A DNA stretch of 64,000 nt from Candidatus Cryptobacteroides onthequi. Its GTDB lineage: Bacteria > Bacteroidota > Bacteroidia > Bacteroidales > UBA932. The translations under genes and the position numbers were made by a program. Where the stretch lies: assembly GCA_018066125.1 (NCBI GenBank), contig JAGHSA010000024.1, forward strand, positions 59,571 to 123,570. The letters are read 5' to 3'. Below the pieces are notes generated by a model. It had not been told where the DNA came from and did not search any database. It saw nothing but the letters and a program-made list of their open reading frames with translations. Each line of letters starts with the position of its first letter. Within the stretch, counting starts at the first letter, position 1. This document shows, in pieces, positions 7,464-16,939 of the stretch.

Positions 7464-9629
7464 ATGAAGGATATGACCGTGATCAAAGACAGGAGCTTCG
7501 AGCTGGCGGAGAGATATGTGCAGGAGACCGGAGTTTCCGTCTACCTGACCGGCAAGGCGGGGACGGGCAAGACCACATTCCTGCGGAGCATAGTCAGGGA
7601 CAGTGCCAAGCGCTGCGCCGTGGTGGCACCGACCGGTGTGGCCGCCATCAACGCCGGAGGAGTGACCATCCACTCCTTCTTCCAGCTCCCGCTCTGCCCC
7701 TACCTCCCGGATGTGAAGGAACTGATCACAGAGTACCAGCTTCCCGAGAAGGAGACCCGACTCCGCAAGGAGAGGGTGCAGATACTGCGCACCCTGGACC
7801 TCCTGGTGATCGACGAGATATCCATGGTCAGAGCGGACATCCTCGACGCCATGGACTATGTGCTCAGGCGTTACCGCCGCAATGACAGACCATTCGGGGG
7901 CGTCCAGCTCCTGATGATAGGCGACATCCAGCAGCTGCCGCCGGTGGTCAAGGACGCGGAGCGCAAGTATTTCGACCAGGTCTATCCCTCCCCTTTCTTT
8001 TTCAATGCAAAGGCGCTGCAGAAGCTTCCGTACATCACCATCGAGCTGGAGACGGTGCACCGCCAGAGCGACGCCGCATTCCTGGACATCCTCAACGATG
8101 TGCGCCGCGGCAGTCCTTCATATGACACGCTCCACTCGCTCAACTCCCGCTTCGACCCGTCATTCGAGCCGCCGGAAGACGAGAACTGGATACGGCTGAC
8201 GACCCACAATGCCAAGGCGGACGAGGTGAATCACGGGCACATGGAGGCACTTGACGGCAAGGAGAGGACATTCCGCGCCAGCGTGGAAGGCGACTTCCCC
8301 GAAAACTCATACCCCGCAGAGAAGGAAATCACGCTCAAACCCGGGGCCCAGGTGATGTTCATCCGCAATGACGCATCGGGCGCCGGTGAGTACTACAACG
8401 GCAAGATAGGAACGGTCGAGAGTCTCGAGCCAGAGGTAGTGGTCATCGATGAGGATGGACACCGCATCGTGGTGGAACCGGTCGAATGGAAGAACATAAA
8501 GTACGGCATCAACGAGGAGACCCATGAGATAGAGGGTCACACGGAGGGCATATTCACCCAGATGCCGCTCAGGCTGGCCTGGGCGATCACCATCCACAAG
8601 AGCCAGGGACTCACCTTCGACAGAGTCGTCATCGACGCCGGAGCGGCATTCTCGTTCGGGCAGGTATATGTGGCGCTCTCGAGATGCCGGAGCCTCGAAG
8701 GCATAGTGCTGGCATCCCGCATCACCCCGAGATGCACCTTCTCCAACAGTGAGGTGCGCGCGTTCGAGGACGCATACACCACTTTCGCCGATGCGGACGG
8801 AGCGCTCGACGGCAACAGGAAGCTGTACCTCACCGACAACATCTGCGACGCCTTCAACCTCAACGATCTCCGCTACCGCTACAACAGGGTCAACCGCATC
8901 TATCAGGTGGACCTCTCCAATACATTCCGCGACAAGTCGGAGACGTTCAAAGCGCTGTCGGAGCCATTCGCCGGAAGGCTCGGGGACGAGGAGATCGCAT
9001 TCGCGGGGCTCAGGGCGCTCAAGGAAACGGCGGAGAAATTCAGGACTCAGGTCAGACATATCGCGGCGACCGGAGACGAGACCCTGCTGAAGCAGAGAGT
9101 CGCCAAGGCGGCCGCCTATTTCTCCGACCAGCTCACATTTGCAGGGCAGAAAGTCATCTCTCCCCTCTCGGTCGAGATCGACAACAAAGAGGTGAAGAAG
9201 GTTTGGAACGAAGCCGTGAAGGAGTTCCTCAAGGAGCTGCAGTTCCGCATCGGCCTCTACGCCATGATCCTGGTCAGGGGCTTCTCGCTCAAGGATTTCC
9301 AGAAGCTCAGGACAGACGCCGAACTGGCATCGGAGACGACCGTGAAAGCCAGGGTGAAGGCCCTGGAGAAGATTGTGGGAGCCGATGAGAAGGAAGCCCC
9401 GGCGGATGACAGGCTGGTCGAGGCCCTCACCGCATGGAGGACGGAGCTCAGCAGCGAAAAGGGATGCCCGGCATACGTCATCATGCACCAGAAGACCCTC
9501 CTGAAGATAGCCCAGACCAAGCCTTCCAGCAAGGAAGAGCTCCTCGCCATCGACGGCATCAGCAAGAAGAGATGCGAGGCATATGGGGATGCCTTACTTG
9601 AGATAATCAAGAAACACACTGACTTATGA
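7464..9629 (+). CDS. Pif1-like DNA helicase with C-terminal HRDC-like domain
   Basis: A 721-residue SF1B helicase. Walker A is GKAGTGKT (residues 30-37), motif II is VIDEIS (DE 117-118), and GDIQQLPPV follows as motif III. The later motifs HKSQGLTFD and YVALSRCRS give the UvrD-like second RecA domain of the Pif1/RecD family. The C-terminal part ends in a LLAIDGISKKRCEAYGDALL helix-hairpin typical of HRDC/helicase-associated HTH domains. Role: 5'-3' unwinding at structured or stalled DNA. The ATG at 7464 is preferred; a start 19 codons earlier is unlikely. Its stop overlaps the next gene by 4 bp. It follows directly on the palindromic island. Confidence 0.9.
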   Translation: MKDMTVIKDRSFELAERYVQETGVSVYLTGKAGTGKTTFLRSIVRDSAKRCAVVAPTGVAAINAGGVTIHSFFQLPLCPYLPDVKELITEYQLPEKETRLRKERVQILRTLDLLVIDEISMVRADILDAMDYVLRRYRRNDRPFGGVQLLMIGDIQQLPPVVKDAERKYFDQVYPSPFFFNAKALQKLPYITIELETVHRQSDAAFLDILNDVRRGSPSYDTLHSLNSRFDPSFEPPEDENWIRLTTHNAKADEVNHGHMEALDGKERTFRASVEGDFPENSYPAEKEITLKPGAQVMFIRNDASGAGEYYNGKIGTVESLEPEVVVIDEDGHRIVVEPVEWKNIKYGINEETHEIEGHTEGIFTQMPLRLAWAITIHKSQGLTFDRVVIDAGAAFSFGQVYVALSRCRSLEGIVLASRITPRCTFSNSEVRAFEDAYTTFADADGALDGNRKLYLTDNICDAFNLNDLRYRYNRVNRIYQVDLSNTFRDKSETFKALSEPFAGRLGDEEIAFAGLRALKETAEKFRTQVRHIAATGDETLLKQRVAKAAAYFSDQLTFAGQKVISPLSVEIDNKEVKKVWNEAVKEFLKELQFRIGLYAMILVRGFSLKDFQKLRTDAELASETTVKARVKALEKIVGADEKEAPADDRLVEALTAWRTELSSEKGCPAYVIMHQKTLLKIAQTKPSSKEELLAIDGISKKRCEAYGDALLEIIKKHTDL

Positions 9630-11275
9630 AAAAAACTATACTTTCCGCTTTGACCTTCATCCTGGCCCTGTCTGCAGCGGCACAGAGCTATGATGTCACT
9701 TTCACCGGGCTCCTCGACGAGATGACGGATCCCGCATCTCATGCCAGATGGCCGGTGCATGAGTATGTCTGCCGCCAGTCTTCAAGCTATTCCCGAGCAT
9801 CTGTGGATCCCGCCACTGCCGCAGAGGACGGAAAATTCCGTCCGGAGTCCGGACGCGACTGGGGAAAGGGGTGGTTTGAGAACCACGACTTCGACAATTA
9901 TCTCCGCGAGGAGACAATCGACGGCCAGACGGAATATGTGATGCAGGAAGACTTCGGTCCTGGTGCGATCCTCGGGTTCTGGACAGCCTACGGAGGCTAT
10001 TGCGACGAAGATGGCGGCGACTACATCATCTACATCGATGGTGAGGAGAAGCCTGCTGTAAGGATGCAGAACAAGGCTCTTGTCGGAGGCACCGGGCTCG
10101 TGGGCTACCCGTTCAGCTACGTGGCTCCCGCCAAGACGGAGAACCTGACATGGCTGGGCCACAACCTCACTCTCCCTATCCCCTACGCCAAGAGCTGCAA
10201 GGTCACATTCCGCCCGTATGACCCTTCCAAGACCGCGAAGACGCATGGCCACTATTATCAGATCATCTATCGTTCGTATAAGCCGGGCACCACGGTAGAG
10301 AGCTTCAGTGAGAACACGGTGAAGCAGTATGCCAAGGAGATCTATGCCTGCGGAGTGAAGCTCACCGGAGACAAGGCGGTCCTGTCCGACGAAGTACGCA
10401 GGGCCGGTGTCGGCATCCTGGCTCCCGGAGCTGAGAAGGCCCTCACCATCAAAGGTGAGAAATGCATCACCTCGCTTTCCATCAGGCTGGGCTCGGCGGA
10501 CATGGCCGAGGCTCTGTCCAGGACTGTGCTCAAGATCCGTTTCGACGGAGAGCAGACCGTGGAATGCCCTGTCGGCAATTTCTACGGGATAGGACCGAGG
10601 CAGCTTTCACACTGCACTTTCTACGTCAGGACCGATTCGGACGGCATGATGACGGCATATTGGGTGATGCCTTTCGCGAAGAAGGCTGAAGTATCCCTTG
10701 AGAACCGCGGGGCCACCGATGTTGAGATCAAGATGTTCCGTACCACATCAAGGCCATGCACATGGGATCCGGAACGCTCCATGCACTTCTACGCCTGGTA
10801 CAACGAGAGCAGAGAGCTCGACTGCTCCACCAAGTTCGACTACAATTTCGTGACCATCACAGGAAAGGGACGGTATGTCGCCGACGGACTTACGATATAT
10901 AATTATTTCCCTGACGACACCGGCATCAACTGGTGGGGTGAAGGTGATGAGAAGATATTCGTCGACGGCGAGACTTTCCCTTCTCATTTCGGCACGGGTT
11001 CTGAGGACTACTACAGATATGCCTATTGCCGTCCGCAGCCGTTCTCATATCCAGGCATATCCCAGCCTATAGGCGACGGGAACAAGACTCCGGGACTTAC
11101 CTGCAACAACCGCTACAGGCTTCTGGACGACATCCCGTTTGAAAAGTCTTTCGCATTCTTCATGGAGATATGGCATCCATACTACGACAGGATGGATTAT
11201 GCCCCGGCGACCTTCTGGTACGCTTTCCCGGGCTGCCGATTCCACAGCACTTCCACACAATCTTCTTCAAAATAG
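9626..11275 (+). CDS. GH172 / DUF2961 glycosidase, secreted
   Basis: A 549-residue protein with an N-terminal signal peptide (SAAAQ cleavage region near residue 20). DUF2961 hallmarks are present: RDWGKGWFENHDFDNYLR, EDFGPGAILGFWTA, the catalytic-region motif WWGEGDEKIFVDGE, and HFGTGSEDYYRYAY. DUF2961 is the GH172 fold (double jelly roll), with known members acting on difructose dianhydrides and D-arabinofuranosides. The specificity here is unknown. The start overlaps the helicase stop (ATGA), and a GH5-like gene follows after 16 bp, so it is in the same operon. Confidence 0.88.
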   Translation: MKKTILSALTFILALSAAAQSYDVTFTGLLDEMTDPASHARWPVHEYVCRQSSSYSRASVDPATAAEDGKFRPESGRDWGKGWFENHDFDNYLREETIDGQTEYVMQEDFGPGAILGFWTAYGGYCDEDGGDYIIYIDGEEKPAVRMQNKALVGGTGLVGYPFSYVAPAKTENLTWLGHNLTLPIPYAKSCKVTFRPYDPSKTAKTHGHYYQIIYRSYKPGTTVESFSENTVKQYAKEIYACGVKLTGDKAVLSDEVRRAGVGILAPGAEKALTIKGEKCITSLSIRLGSADMAEALSRTVLKIRFDGEQTVECPVGNFYGIGPRQLSHCTFYVRTDSDGMMTAYWVMPFAKKAEVSLENRGATDVEIKMFRTTSRPCTWDPERSMHFYAWYNESRELDCSTKFDYNFVTITGKGRYVADGLTIYNYFPDDTGINWWGEGDEKIFVDGETFPSHFGTGSEDYYRYAYCRPQPFSYPGISQPIGDGNKTPGLTCNNRYRLLDDIPFEKSFAFFMEIWHPYYDRMDYAPATFWYAFPGCRFHSTSTQSSSK

Positions 11276-11291
11276 ATTCAACTGAAATATC

Positions 11292-12446
11292 ATGCGCATA
11301 AAAAGTCTCTGGATTACATTTCTATTTCTGACCCTTCCGCTCTGTGCGGCCGCACAGCAATGGTCAGTCGAAAAAGCCAATGAATGGTCGAAAAACAAGC
11401 CATGGTTCTGCGGAGTCAATTATATCCCGGCATACGCGATCAGCTATACCGCGATGTGGGATCCATCGACTTTCTCCCCCAAGAAGATTGAGGAAGAGAT
11501 AGAATTGATGGAGGAATGCGGTCTGAACTGTGCAAGAGTCGTACTCCAATATGCAGTATATGCCGAGAACCCGAAGCGGTTCAAGAAAAGCTTCCGCACC
11601 TTCCTCGACATCTGCGACAGACACGGAGTCATGGTCATGCCGATCTTTTTCGACCCTGTCGCCTGCGGCGCCAATACGGATCCAAAGCCAGGCCCTCAGG
11701 ATGAGCCGCTCGAGGGATGGTATGGCTGGGCATGGTCGCCGTCTCCAGGCTATACGATGACATTCGACGTCAGGACGCACCCCCTGCTGGAGAAGTTTGT
11801 GAAGGATGTGATGACTACATTCAGGGACGACAGCCGCATCATGGCATGGGACCTCTACAATGAGCCTGTCCACTATGCCCAGAACGGCAAGAGTGAATGG
11901 CCTCTGCTCCGCAGTGTCTTCAAGTGGGCGCGTGAGGTGAACCCTTCGCAGCCTGTCACATCCAGCATCTGGAACGGAAATGAGGACCTCAACAGTTTTC
12001 TGAGCGAGAACTCGGACATCATCACTTTCCACATCTATGCTCCCGCCGAGGAGACTCTGGACATGTATCGCCGGATGAAAGCCTATGGACGTCCTGTCAT
12101 CCTTACGGAATGGATGCACCGCATCAACAAATCCACGATCAAGGACGTTCTCCCTGCCCTGAAGGAGGCCGGATGCGACTGCATGATGTGGGGACTTGTC
12201 AACGGCAAGAACCAGACCCACCTGCCATGGGGTCACCGACCGGAAATGGGGCCATATACCGGGCCTTGGCAGCACGACATCTTCCACGGCGACATGACAG
12301 CTTATGATCCGGAGGAGATAGAGCTTCTGAAACAATTGACAGCCGACAAGACACGCCAGGTGTCGTCAGCCACTCCGCATCAACATTCTCGACTCCAAGG
12401 CGTGCCCGGTCCTCTCCGATGTAAAGTTTTACGAAAGCAGCAATAA
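11292..12446 (+). CDS. GH5-like (clan GH-A) secreted glycosidase with foreign tail
   Basis: A 384-residue protein with a signal peptide (CAAAQ near residue 20). A (beta/alpha)8 barrel is indicated by FCGVNYIPAY, the acid/base DLYNEP (E191), and the nucleophile LTEWMHR (E273). The barrel appears complete by about residue 352 (DPEEIELLKQLTADK). The last 31 residues (from TRQVSS) look non-native: the +1 frame over the same bases encodes a plausible protein end (RINILDSKACPVLSD...) that ends in TGA overlapping the next ATG. The gene therefore seems to be fused to, or shifted against, the 3' remnant of another gene. Activity is unassigned. Confidence 0.82.
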   Translation: MRIKSLWITFLFLTLPLCAAAQQWSVEKANEWSKNKPWFCGVNYIPAYAISYTAMWDPSTFSPKKIEEEIELMEECGLNCARVVLQYAVYAENPKRFKKSFRTFLDICDRHGVMVMPIFFDPVACGANTDPKPGPQDEPLEGWYGWAWSPSPGYTMTFDVRTHPLLEKFVKDVMTTFRDDSRIMAWDLYNEPVHYAQNGKSEWPLLRSVFKWAREVNPSQPVTSSIWNGNEDLNSFLSENSDIITFHIYAPAEETLDMYRRMKAYGRPVILTEWMHRINKSTIKDVLPALKEAGCDCMMWGLVNGKNQTHLPWGHRPEMGPYTGPWQHDIFHGDMTAYDPEEIELLKQLTADKTRQVSSATPHQHSRLQGVPGPLRCKVLRKQQ

Positions 12447-12450
12447 ATGA
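12352..12450 (+). pseudogene. 3' remnant of a fucosidase-like gene, +1 frame
   Basis: In the frame +1 to the GH5-like gene, 32 codons from 12352 read HARCRQPLRINILDSKACP... and end in FYESSNK and a TGA at 12448-12450. The RINILDSKACPVLSD pattern resembles the C-terminal beta-sandwich end of GH29-type fucosidases and related enzymes. The TGA overlaps the DUF5703 start by the usual ATGA, as if this had been the original upstream gene of that cistron. In this frame stops occur immediately upstream, so nothing else remains. Confidence 0.5.
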
Positions 12451-14627
12451 TGAAAAAGATATTCACTCTCATTCCGGGGGCAGCTCTGGCCATGCTGATG
12501 ATTTCCTGCACCGACCTTCCCGTCAGCGGCTATGACCTCGTATGGGACACCCCGTCCGAGGATGCATCCGGCAGCATGCCTATCGGCAACGGAGAAGTCG
12601 GCGCAAACGTATGGGTCGAGCCGAACGGTGACCTTGTATTCTACATTTCCAGGACCGACAGCTGGAGCGAGACCGGAGAGCTGTACAAGCTGGGACGTAT
12701 CCGTGTGAGCATCACCCCGTCAATCGTTTCCGGAGATGATTTCAGCCAGACGCTGGACCTCGCCGACGGGCGCATCGCACTGCATGGCGCAGGGACCGAC
12801 CTTTCGTTCTGGATCGACAGCGAACAGCCTGTCATACGCATCGCCGGAAATTCCAGGGAAGGAGTGAGCGTCACCGCGAAAGCGGAGGTATGGAGGGACC
12901 GCCAGATGCGGATCACTCCCGAATATGCCGGCAACTGCTGCCGGTCGATATCCGGATTCTCCGATGATGTCGTTTTCCACAGGTATCCCGATGATATCCT
13001 TGATGCCGAAGATGCCGTCATGGTGCGCCACCGCAATATCTGCTCTTCATATGACGCCACACTGGATCTGGAGGGCATCGAGATTGCGGACAGGGCATCA
13101 TATGACCCGTTCAAGGACAGGTGCTTCGGATTCAGGATGGAGGGCTCCGGCCTGGCAAAGTCTTCACCGCTTGAGTTGGCAAGCAGCGGCGCGGTCAAGA
13201 GCATCGACATATGCATCTCCACGGACAGCGGCATCTACTCCGATCCGGACGAGTGGACATCGAAGGTGAACAGTATTGCAGCTTCGGTACCTGGCAGCCG
13301 GAAATCTCTCCGCAGGACCGCCGGATACTGGAACCGGTTCTGGAAGAAGAGCTATATCCTTGTGGAGACTCCAGACGGAGATACCGGACGAAAGATAAAC
13401 AGGGCGTACATACTTCAGTCATGGATAATGGCCTGCGCCGGCCGCGGGAACTATCCGATAAAGTTCAACGGGTCGATCTTTACGGTCGATCCGAAGTTCA
13501 CCGATGACGGAGCCGACTTCGATCCGGATTTCAGGAGATGGGGCGGTGACTATTGGTGGCAGAATACGCGTCTGCCTTACTATCCAATGCTAAGGTCCGG
13601 AGACTTCGACATGATGAAGGTCCTGTTCAGGCATTATTTCGGGAATCTCGAAATGATGAAGGCAAATGCCCGTGCCCTGCTCGGAGCGGAAGGAGCCATC
13701 AGTCCCGAGACCGCGACAGTGTTCGGCACGTACTGTCCTCAGGACTATGGCTGGGACAGAAGCCAGTGCACAGACAGGCTCACGGTCAACAATTACATCA
13801 GGAGAATCTGGAGCTCATCTCTGGAGATGATTTCCCTGATGCTCGACTATTACGACTATACCGGTGACAAGTCGCTCACCAGGGATATGACTGTCCCGTA
13901 TGCAAGGGAGTTCCTGAAATTCTATGACAGCTATTACGGCCGCGACGCCGAGGGGAAACTGGTGATAGAGCCGACACAGAGCATCGAGACCTACTGGTAC
14001 AACGTCGTGAACGACATGCCGACTGTCGCCGGTCTGCATGACGTCCTGCCTCGCCTGCGTGCGCTGCCGGAAGACCTGAGTGACGACGCAGACAAGGCGT
14101 TGTGGCAGCATCTCTTCGAGTCCCTGCCAGACATTCCTGTGAGGGTCGAAGACGGGGTTGAGGTCTTCTCTCCCGCTGCATCATACAATCCTGCACGAAG
14201 CAATGTAGAGAACCCTGAACTCTACCCTGTCTTCCCGTTCCATCTCTGCAATATCAGCACTGACAATCTTCAGACCGGCCGTGAGTCCTTTGAGAGAAGG
14301 CCTGTAAAGACGACCTTCGGCTGGAGTCAGGACGGACAGGAGGCAGCCAGACTCGGCCTTGCCGAAGAGGCCGCTGCCAATCTGCTGGCAAAGATCGGCA
14401 ATTCACATCCTGCGTTCCGTTTCCCTGCATACTGGGGACCGAACTACGACTGGACTCCCGACCAGGATCACGGCAGCAATCTGCTGACGACATTGCAGGA
14501 AATGGTCCTGCAGACCTATGATGGCAACGACTACCTGCTGCCGGCCTTCCCTGACGACTGGGGCGTGAGATTCAGGCTGCACAGTACAGGAGGCCGGACG
14601 GTTGAATATCATAAATCTATCAGATGA
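12447..14627 (+). CDS. DUF5703 glycosidase-like lipoprotein (GH95-like fold)
   Basis: A 726-residue lipoprotein (LMISC, Cys21). The N-terminal domain opens YDLVWDTPSEDASGSMPIGN and NGDLVFYISRTDSWSE, typical of DUF5703. An (alpha/alpha)6 part follows, with RRWGGDYWWQNTRLPYYPM, PTQSIETYWYNVVNDMPTVA and a C-terminal TFGWSQDGQEAARLGLAEEA. The architecture is like GH95 alpha-fucosidases/galactosidases, but the substrate is unknown. ATG at 12447 or 12450. The 3' end overlaps the next gene by 4 bp, so translation is probably coupled. Confidence 0.85.
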   Translation: MMKKIFTLIPGAALAMLMISCTDLPVSGYDLVWDTPSEDASGSMPIGNGEVGANVWVEPNGDLVFYISRTDSWSETGELYKLGRIRVSITPSIVSGDDFSQTLDLADGRIALHGAGTDLSFWIDSEQPVIRIAGNSREGVSVTAKAEVWRDRQMRITPEYAGNCCRSISGFSDDVVFHRYPDDILDAEDAVMVRHRNICSSYDATLDLEGIEIADRASYDPFKDRCFGFRMEGSGLAKSSPLELASSGAVKSIDICISTDSGIYSDPDEWTSKVNSIAASVPGSRKSLRRTAGYWNRFWKKSYILVETPDGDTGRKINRAYILQSWIMACAGRGNYPIKFNGSIFTVDPKFTDDGADFDPDFRRWGGDYWWQNTRLPYYPMLRSGDFDMMKVLFRHYFGNLEMMKANARALLGAEGAISPETATVFGTYCPQDYGWDRSQCTDRLTVNNYIRRIWSSSLEMISLMLDYYDYTGDKSLTRDMTVPYAREFLKFYDSYYGRDAEGKLVIEPTQSIETYWYNVVNDMPTVAGLHDVLPRLRALPEDLSDDADKALWQHLFESLPDIPVRVEDGVEVFSPAASYNPARSNVENPELYPVFPFHLCNISTDNLQTGRESFERRPVKTTFGWSQDGQEAARLGLAEEAAANLLAKIGNSHPAFRFPAYWGPNYDWTPDQDHGSNLLTTLQEMVLQTYDGNDYLLPAFPDDWGVRFRLHSTGGRTVEYHKSIR

Positions 14628-16921
14628 TAATGATGAGGACAAGCGTACTTTCATGCATGGCCGCAGTGGCCATGCTTTCGGTCTCCTGCAGAAATCTTCC
14701 TTTCGAGACACAGATTCTATCCTACGACGGGAACAAGGTGTCACAGACCTTCGTCTTCGACGGGGACAGACTTGCTGGGGACGGTGCCGGACAATGGAGC
14801 GTCGATGTCGACACGAAAAAGGTGTCTGCAGAAGCAGTGGACTATACCCTCACTTTCACCATGGACGAAGGTGAGATGGCATCCGGCGGCGCAGCGGTGC
14901 AGTTCACCTTCAATGACTGGGATACGGAGAATTACATCTTCGCCCCAGCCCACATATACGGTGGCAACCGCTTCCGCATCCACAAGATCGGCTATGCACC
15001 GTTCCTATACGACAAAGCGGACCGTCCAGACGGCATGCCGGTCACTACCACCAACATCCCGCATCTGTCCAGCGACGGCAGCGATGCATTCATTGATTTC
15101 AAGACCAACAGCTGTACCACTCCCCTTGCGGGCTTCTACGACAGGGGTGCAAAGAAGGGATTCTTCATCCTTACCGAGCAGGACAAGGTACTGGGCAACG
15201 AGGCTTTCTTCATCAACGAGTACCCCTCAGAAAGACGTCTGACCATACGTCTCTCCGCCCCAGGCGTCAGGGAACACCGATACAGGATGTGCAACAGCGA
15301 GAATCCAAGCGATGACAGGGGCATAGCGCTGAAGAAAGGCGACAGGATCAGGATGCATTTCCGCGTCTATGAGTTCCCATGCGCAGACCTGATGGCATAT
15401 TTCGACAAGTTCATGACCGTGAGAAAGGACCTTTCCGGCCAGAATGAATACCGCAATCTGGAACCGTTCTCAAGCATCGATTCCACCATCTTTGCACACC
15501 ATTTCATCCACAAATGGTACGAAGACAAGGATTTCGGCTACGACAGCAACCATCCTGAGTCGTACAACAGATTTGCCCACCTGCAGCTTGCCTGGAACGG
15601 TCCTCCGGCACTTTCGCTTGTCCAGCTTGCCAACCCTCATCCCGACTATGCCGAAATCCTCAGGCGTATCGGGCGCACTTTCGACTCGATAGAATACATG
15701 CAGCGCGAGTCCGGTCTCTTCAACGGAATCATGATGAGGGGACAGTTCTATGGCGACGACTTCGCCACATGTGAGCAGGGCAATCGCGATGTGTCTATGA
15801 TACGGCGCACTGCAATGACGATATACTTCGGCCTGCAATGCTTTGACATGATGCGCATGCAAGGTCTGGACGAGATGATCAAGCCAAGCTGGGAGACGTG
15901 CATGCAGAAAGCATGTGACGCCCTCTGCACACTATTCAACCGCTACGGAGAATTCGGTCAGATGGTCTACGCATGCACGGGCGAGATTCATACGCCGAAT
16001 TCGACGGCAGGAGCTCTCGCCATGGGCGCGTTGGCATACGCTTCTAGGTATTTCAATCAGCCGGAGTATCTGGCACTTGCCGAAAAAGCCGGGGACTATT
16101 ACTACGAGAATCACCTGGCAAAGGGCTATGTCGGCGGTGGTCCTCCGGAGATTCTGCAGGCTCCGGACAGTGAGTCATCAGCCGAACTGGCTGAGTCCTA
16201 TACTGCTCTCTACGAGATCACCCGCGACAGGAAATGGCTGACCCGCGCATGTGAAGCGGCAGCATATTTCTCGACCTGGGTAGTGTCGTATGACTATGCA
16301 TTCCCTGAGACATGTACGTTCGGCAGGCATGATGTCAAGTCCACCGGATCCGTATGGGCCAGCGTACAGAATGAGCACAGCGCCCCTGGTATATATGTGC
16401 TGTCGGGCGATTTCCTGCTGAAGCTCTACCGTGCCACGGGTGATATCCGCTATCTGGAACTCGACAAGGATATGGCTCACAATATTGTCCAGTACACCAA
16501 TACTGAAGGAAACCGCATCCAGGAGGGCGGCTTCGGCTACGTGACAGAACGAGTCAATATCGGTGACTGGGAAGGAGAGAACGGCATCGGCAACATCCCG
16601 AAGGATGACTCCAATATTGCCTGGGAGAACACGACTCTGCACCACACCACGGAGAACCCCGGCATATATGTCCAGCCTGACAACGGCTTCCTGATGGTGT
16701 TCGACCACGTGAACGCAAGGATAGTATCCAGTGATGAGTCGAGTGTCACTCTGGAGATAGAGAACCCAACATACCGCGACGGTATCATCAAGGTGCTGGC
16801 TGAGACATCCGGATACGCCCGTGCAAACGCACTCGGCTGGAACGCCTTCTACAACTGGCCGAAAGTATCCGCCCCTGCCGGCAAGACAGTCACCGTCACA
16901 CTGCCGGTCCAGCGGAATTAG
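14624..16921 (+). CDS. Unassigned (alpha/alpha)6-type glycosidase-like lipoprotein
   Basis: A 765-residue lipoprotein (LSVSC, Cys22). The first 250 residues look like a beta-sandwich. The rest has repeated helical segments of a six-hairpin glycosidase-like barrel (RRTAMTIYFGLQCFDMMR, STAGALAMGALAYASRYF, ELAESYTALYEITRDRKWL, SGDFLLKLYRATGDIRYLEL). A C-terminal beta domain ends in KVSAPAGKTVTVTLPVQ. I cannot place it in a numbered GH family. ATGA overlap with DUF5703 makes it the last gene of the operon. Candidate acid residues lie in QNEHSAPG and ETCTFGRHD. This is a good candidate for a new activity. Confidence 0.8.
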   Translation: MIMMRTSVLSCMAAVAMLSVSCRNLPFETQILSYDGNKVSQTFVFDGDRLAGDGAGQWSVDVDTKKVSAEAVDYTLTFTMDEGEMASGGAAVQFTFNDWDTENYIFAPAHIYGGNRFRIHKIGYAPFLYDKADRPDGMPVTTTNIPHLSSDGSDAFIDFKTNSCTTPLAGFYDRGAKKGFFILTEQDKVLGNEAFFINEYPSERRLTIRLSAPGVREHRYRMCNSENPSDDRGIALKKGDRIRMHFRVYEFPCADLMAYFDKFMTVRKDLSGQNEYRNLEPFSSIDSTIFAHHFIHKWYEDKDFGYDSNHPESYNRFAHLQLAWNGPPALSLVQLANPHPDYAEILRRIGRTFDSIEYMQRESGLFNGIMMRGQFYGDDFATCEQGNRDVSMIRRTAMTIYFGLQCFDMMRMQGLDEMIKPSWETCMQKACDALCTLFNRYGEFGQMVYACTGEIHTPNSTAGALAMGALAYASRYFNQPEYLALAEKAGDYYYENHLAKGYVGGGPPEILQAPDSESSAELAESYTALYEITRDRKWLTRACEAAAYFSTWVVSYDYAFPETCTFGRHDVKSTGSVWASVQNEHSAPGIYVLSGDFLLKLYRATGDIRYLELDKDMAHNIVQYTNTEGNRIQEGGFGYVTERVNIGDWEGENGIGNIPKDDSNIAWENTTLHHTTENPGIYVQPDNGFLMVFDHVNARIVSSDESSVTLEIENPTYRDGIIKVLAETSGYARANALGWNAFYNWPKVSAPAGKTVTVTLPVQRN

Positions 16922-16939
16922 ATCTCAGCGACCCGAGCC

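Noticed and set aside
8307-9488. 393-codon antisense frame within the helicase gene
   Set aside because: Antisense of a GC-rich conserved gene; His/Asp/Leu-rich, with no motifs. The helicase frame is clearly the coding one.
11364-12335. 323-codon antisense frame within the GH5-like gene
   Set aside because: Shadow frame; no signal peptide or family motifs.
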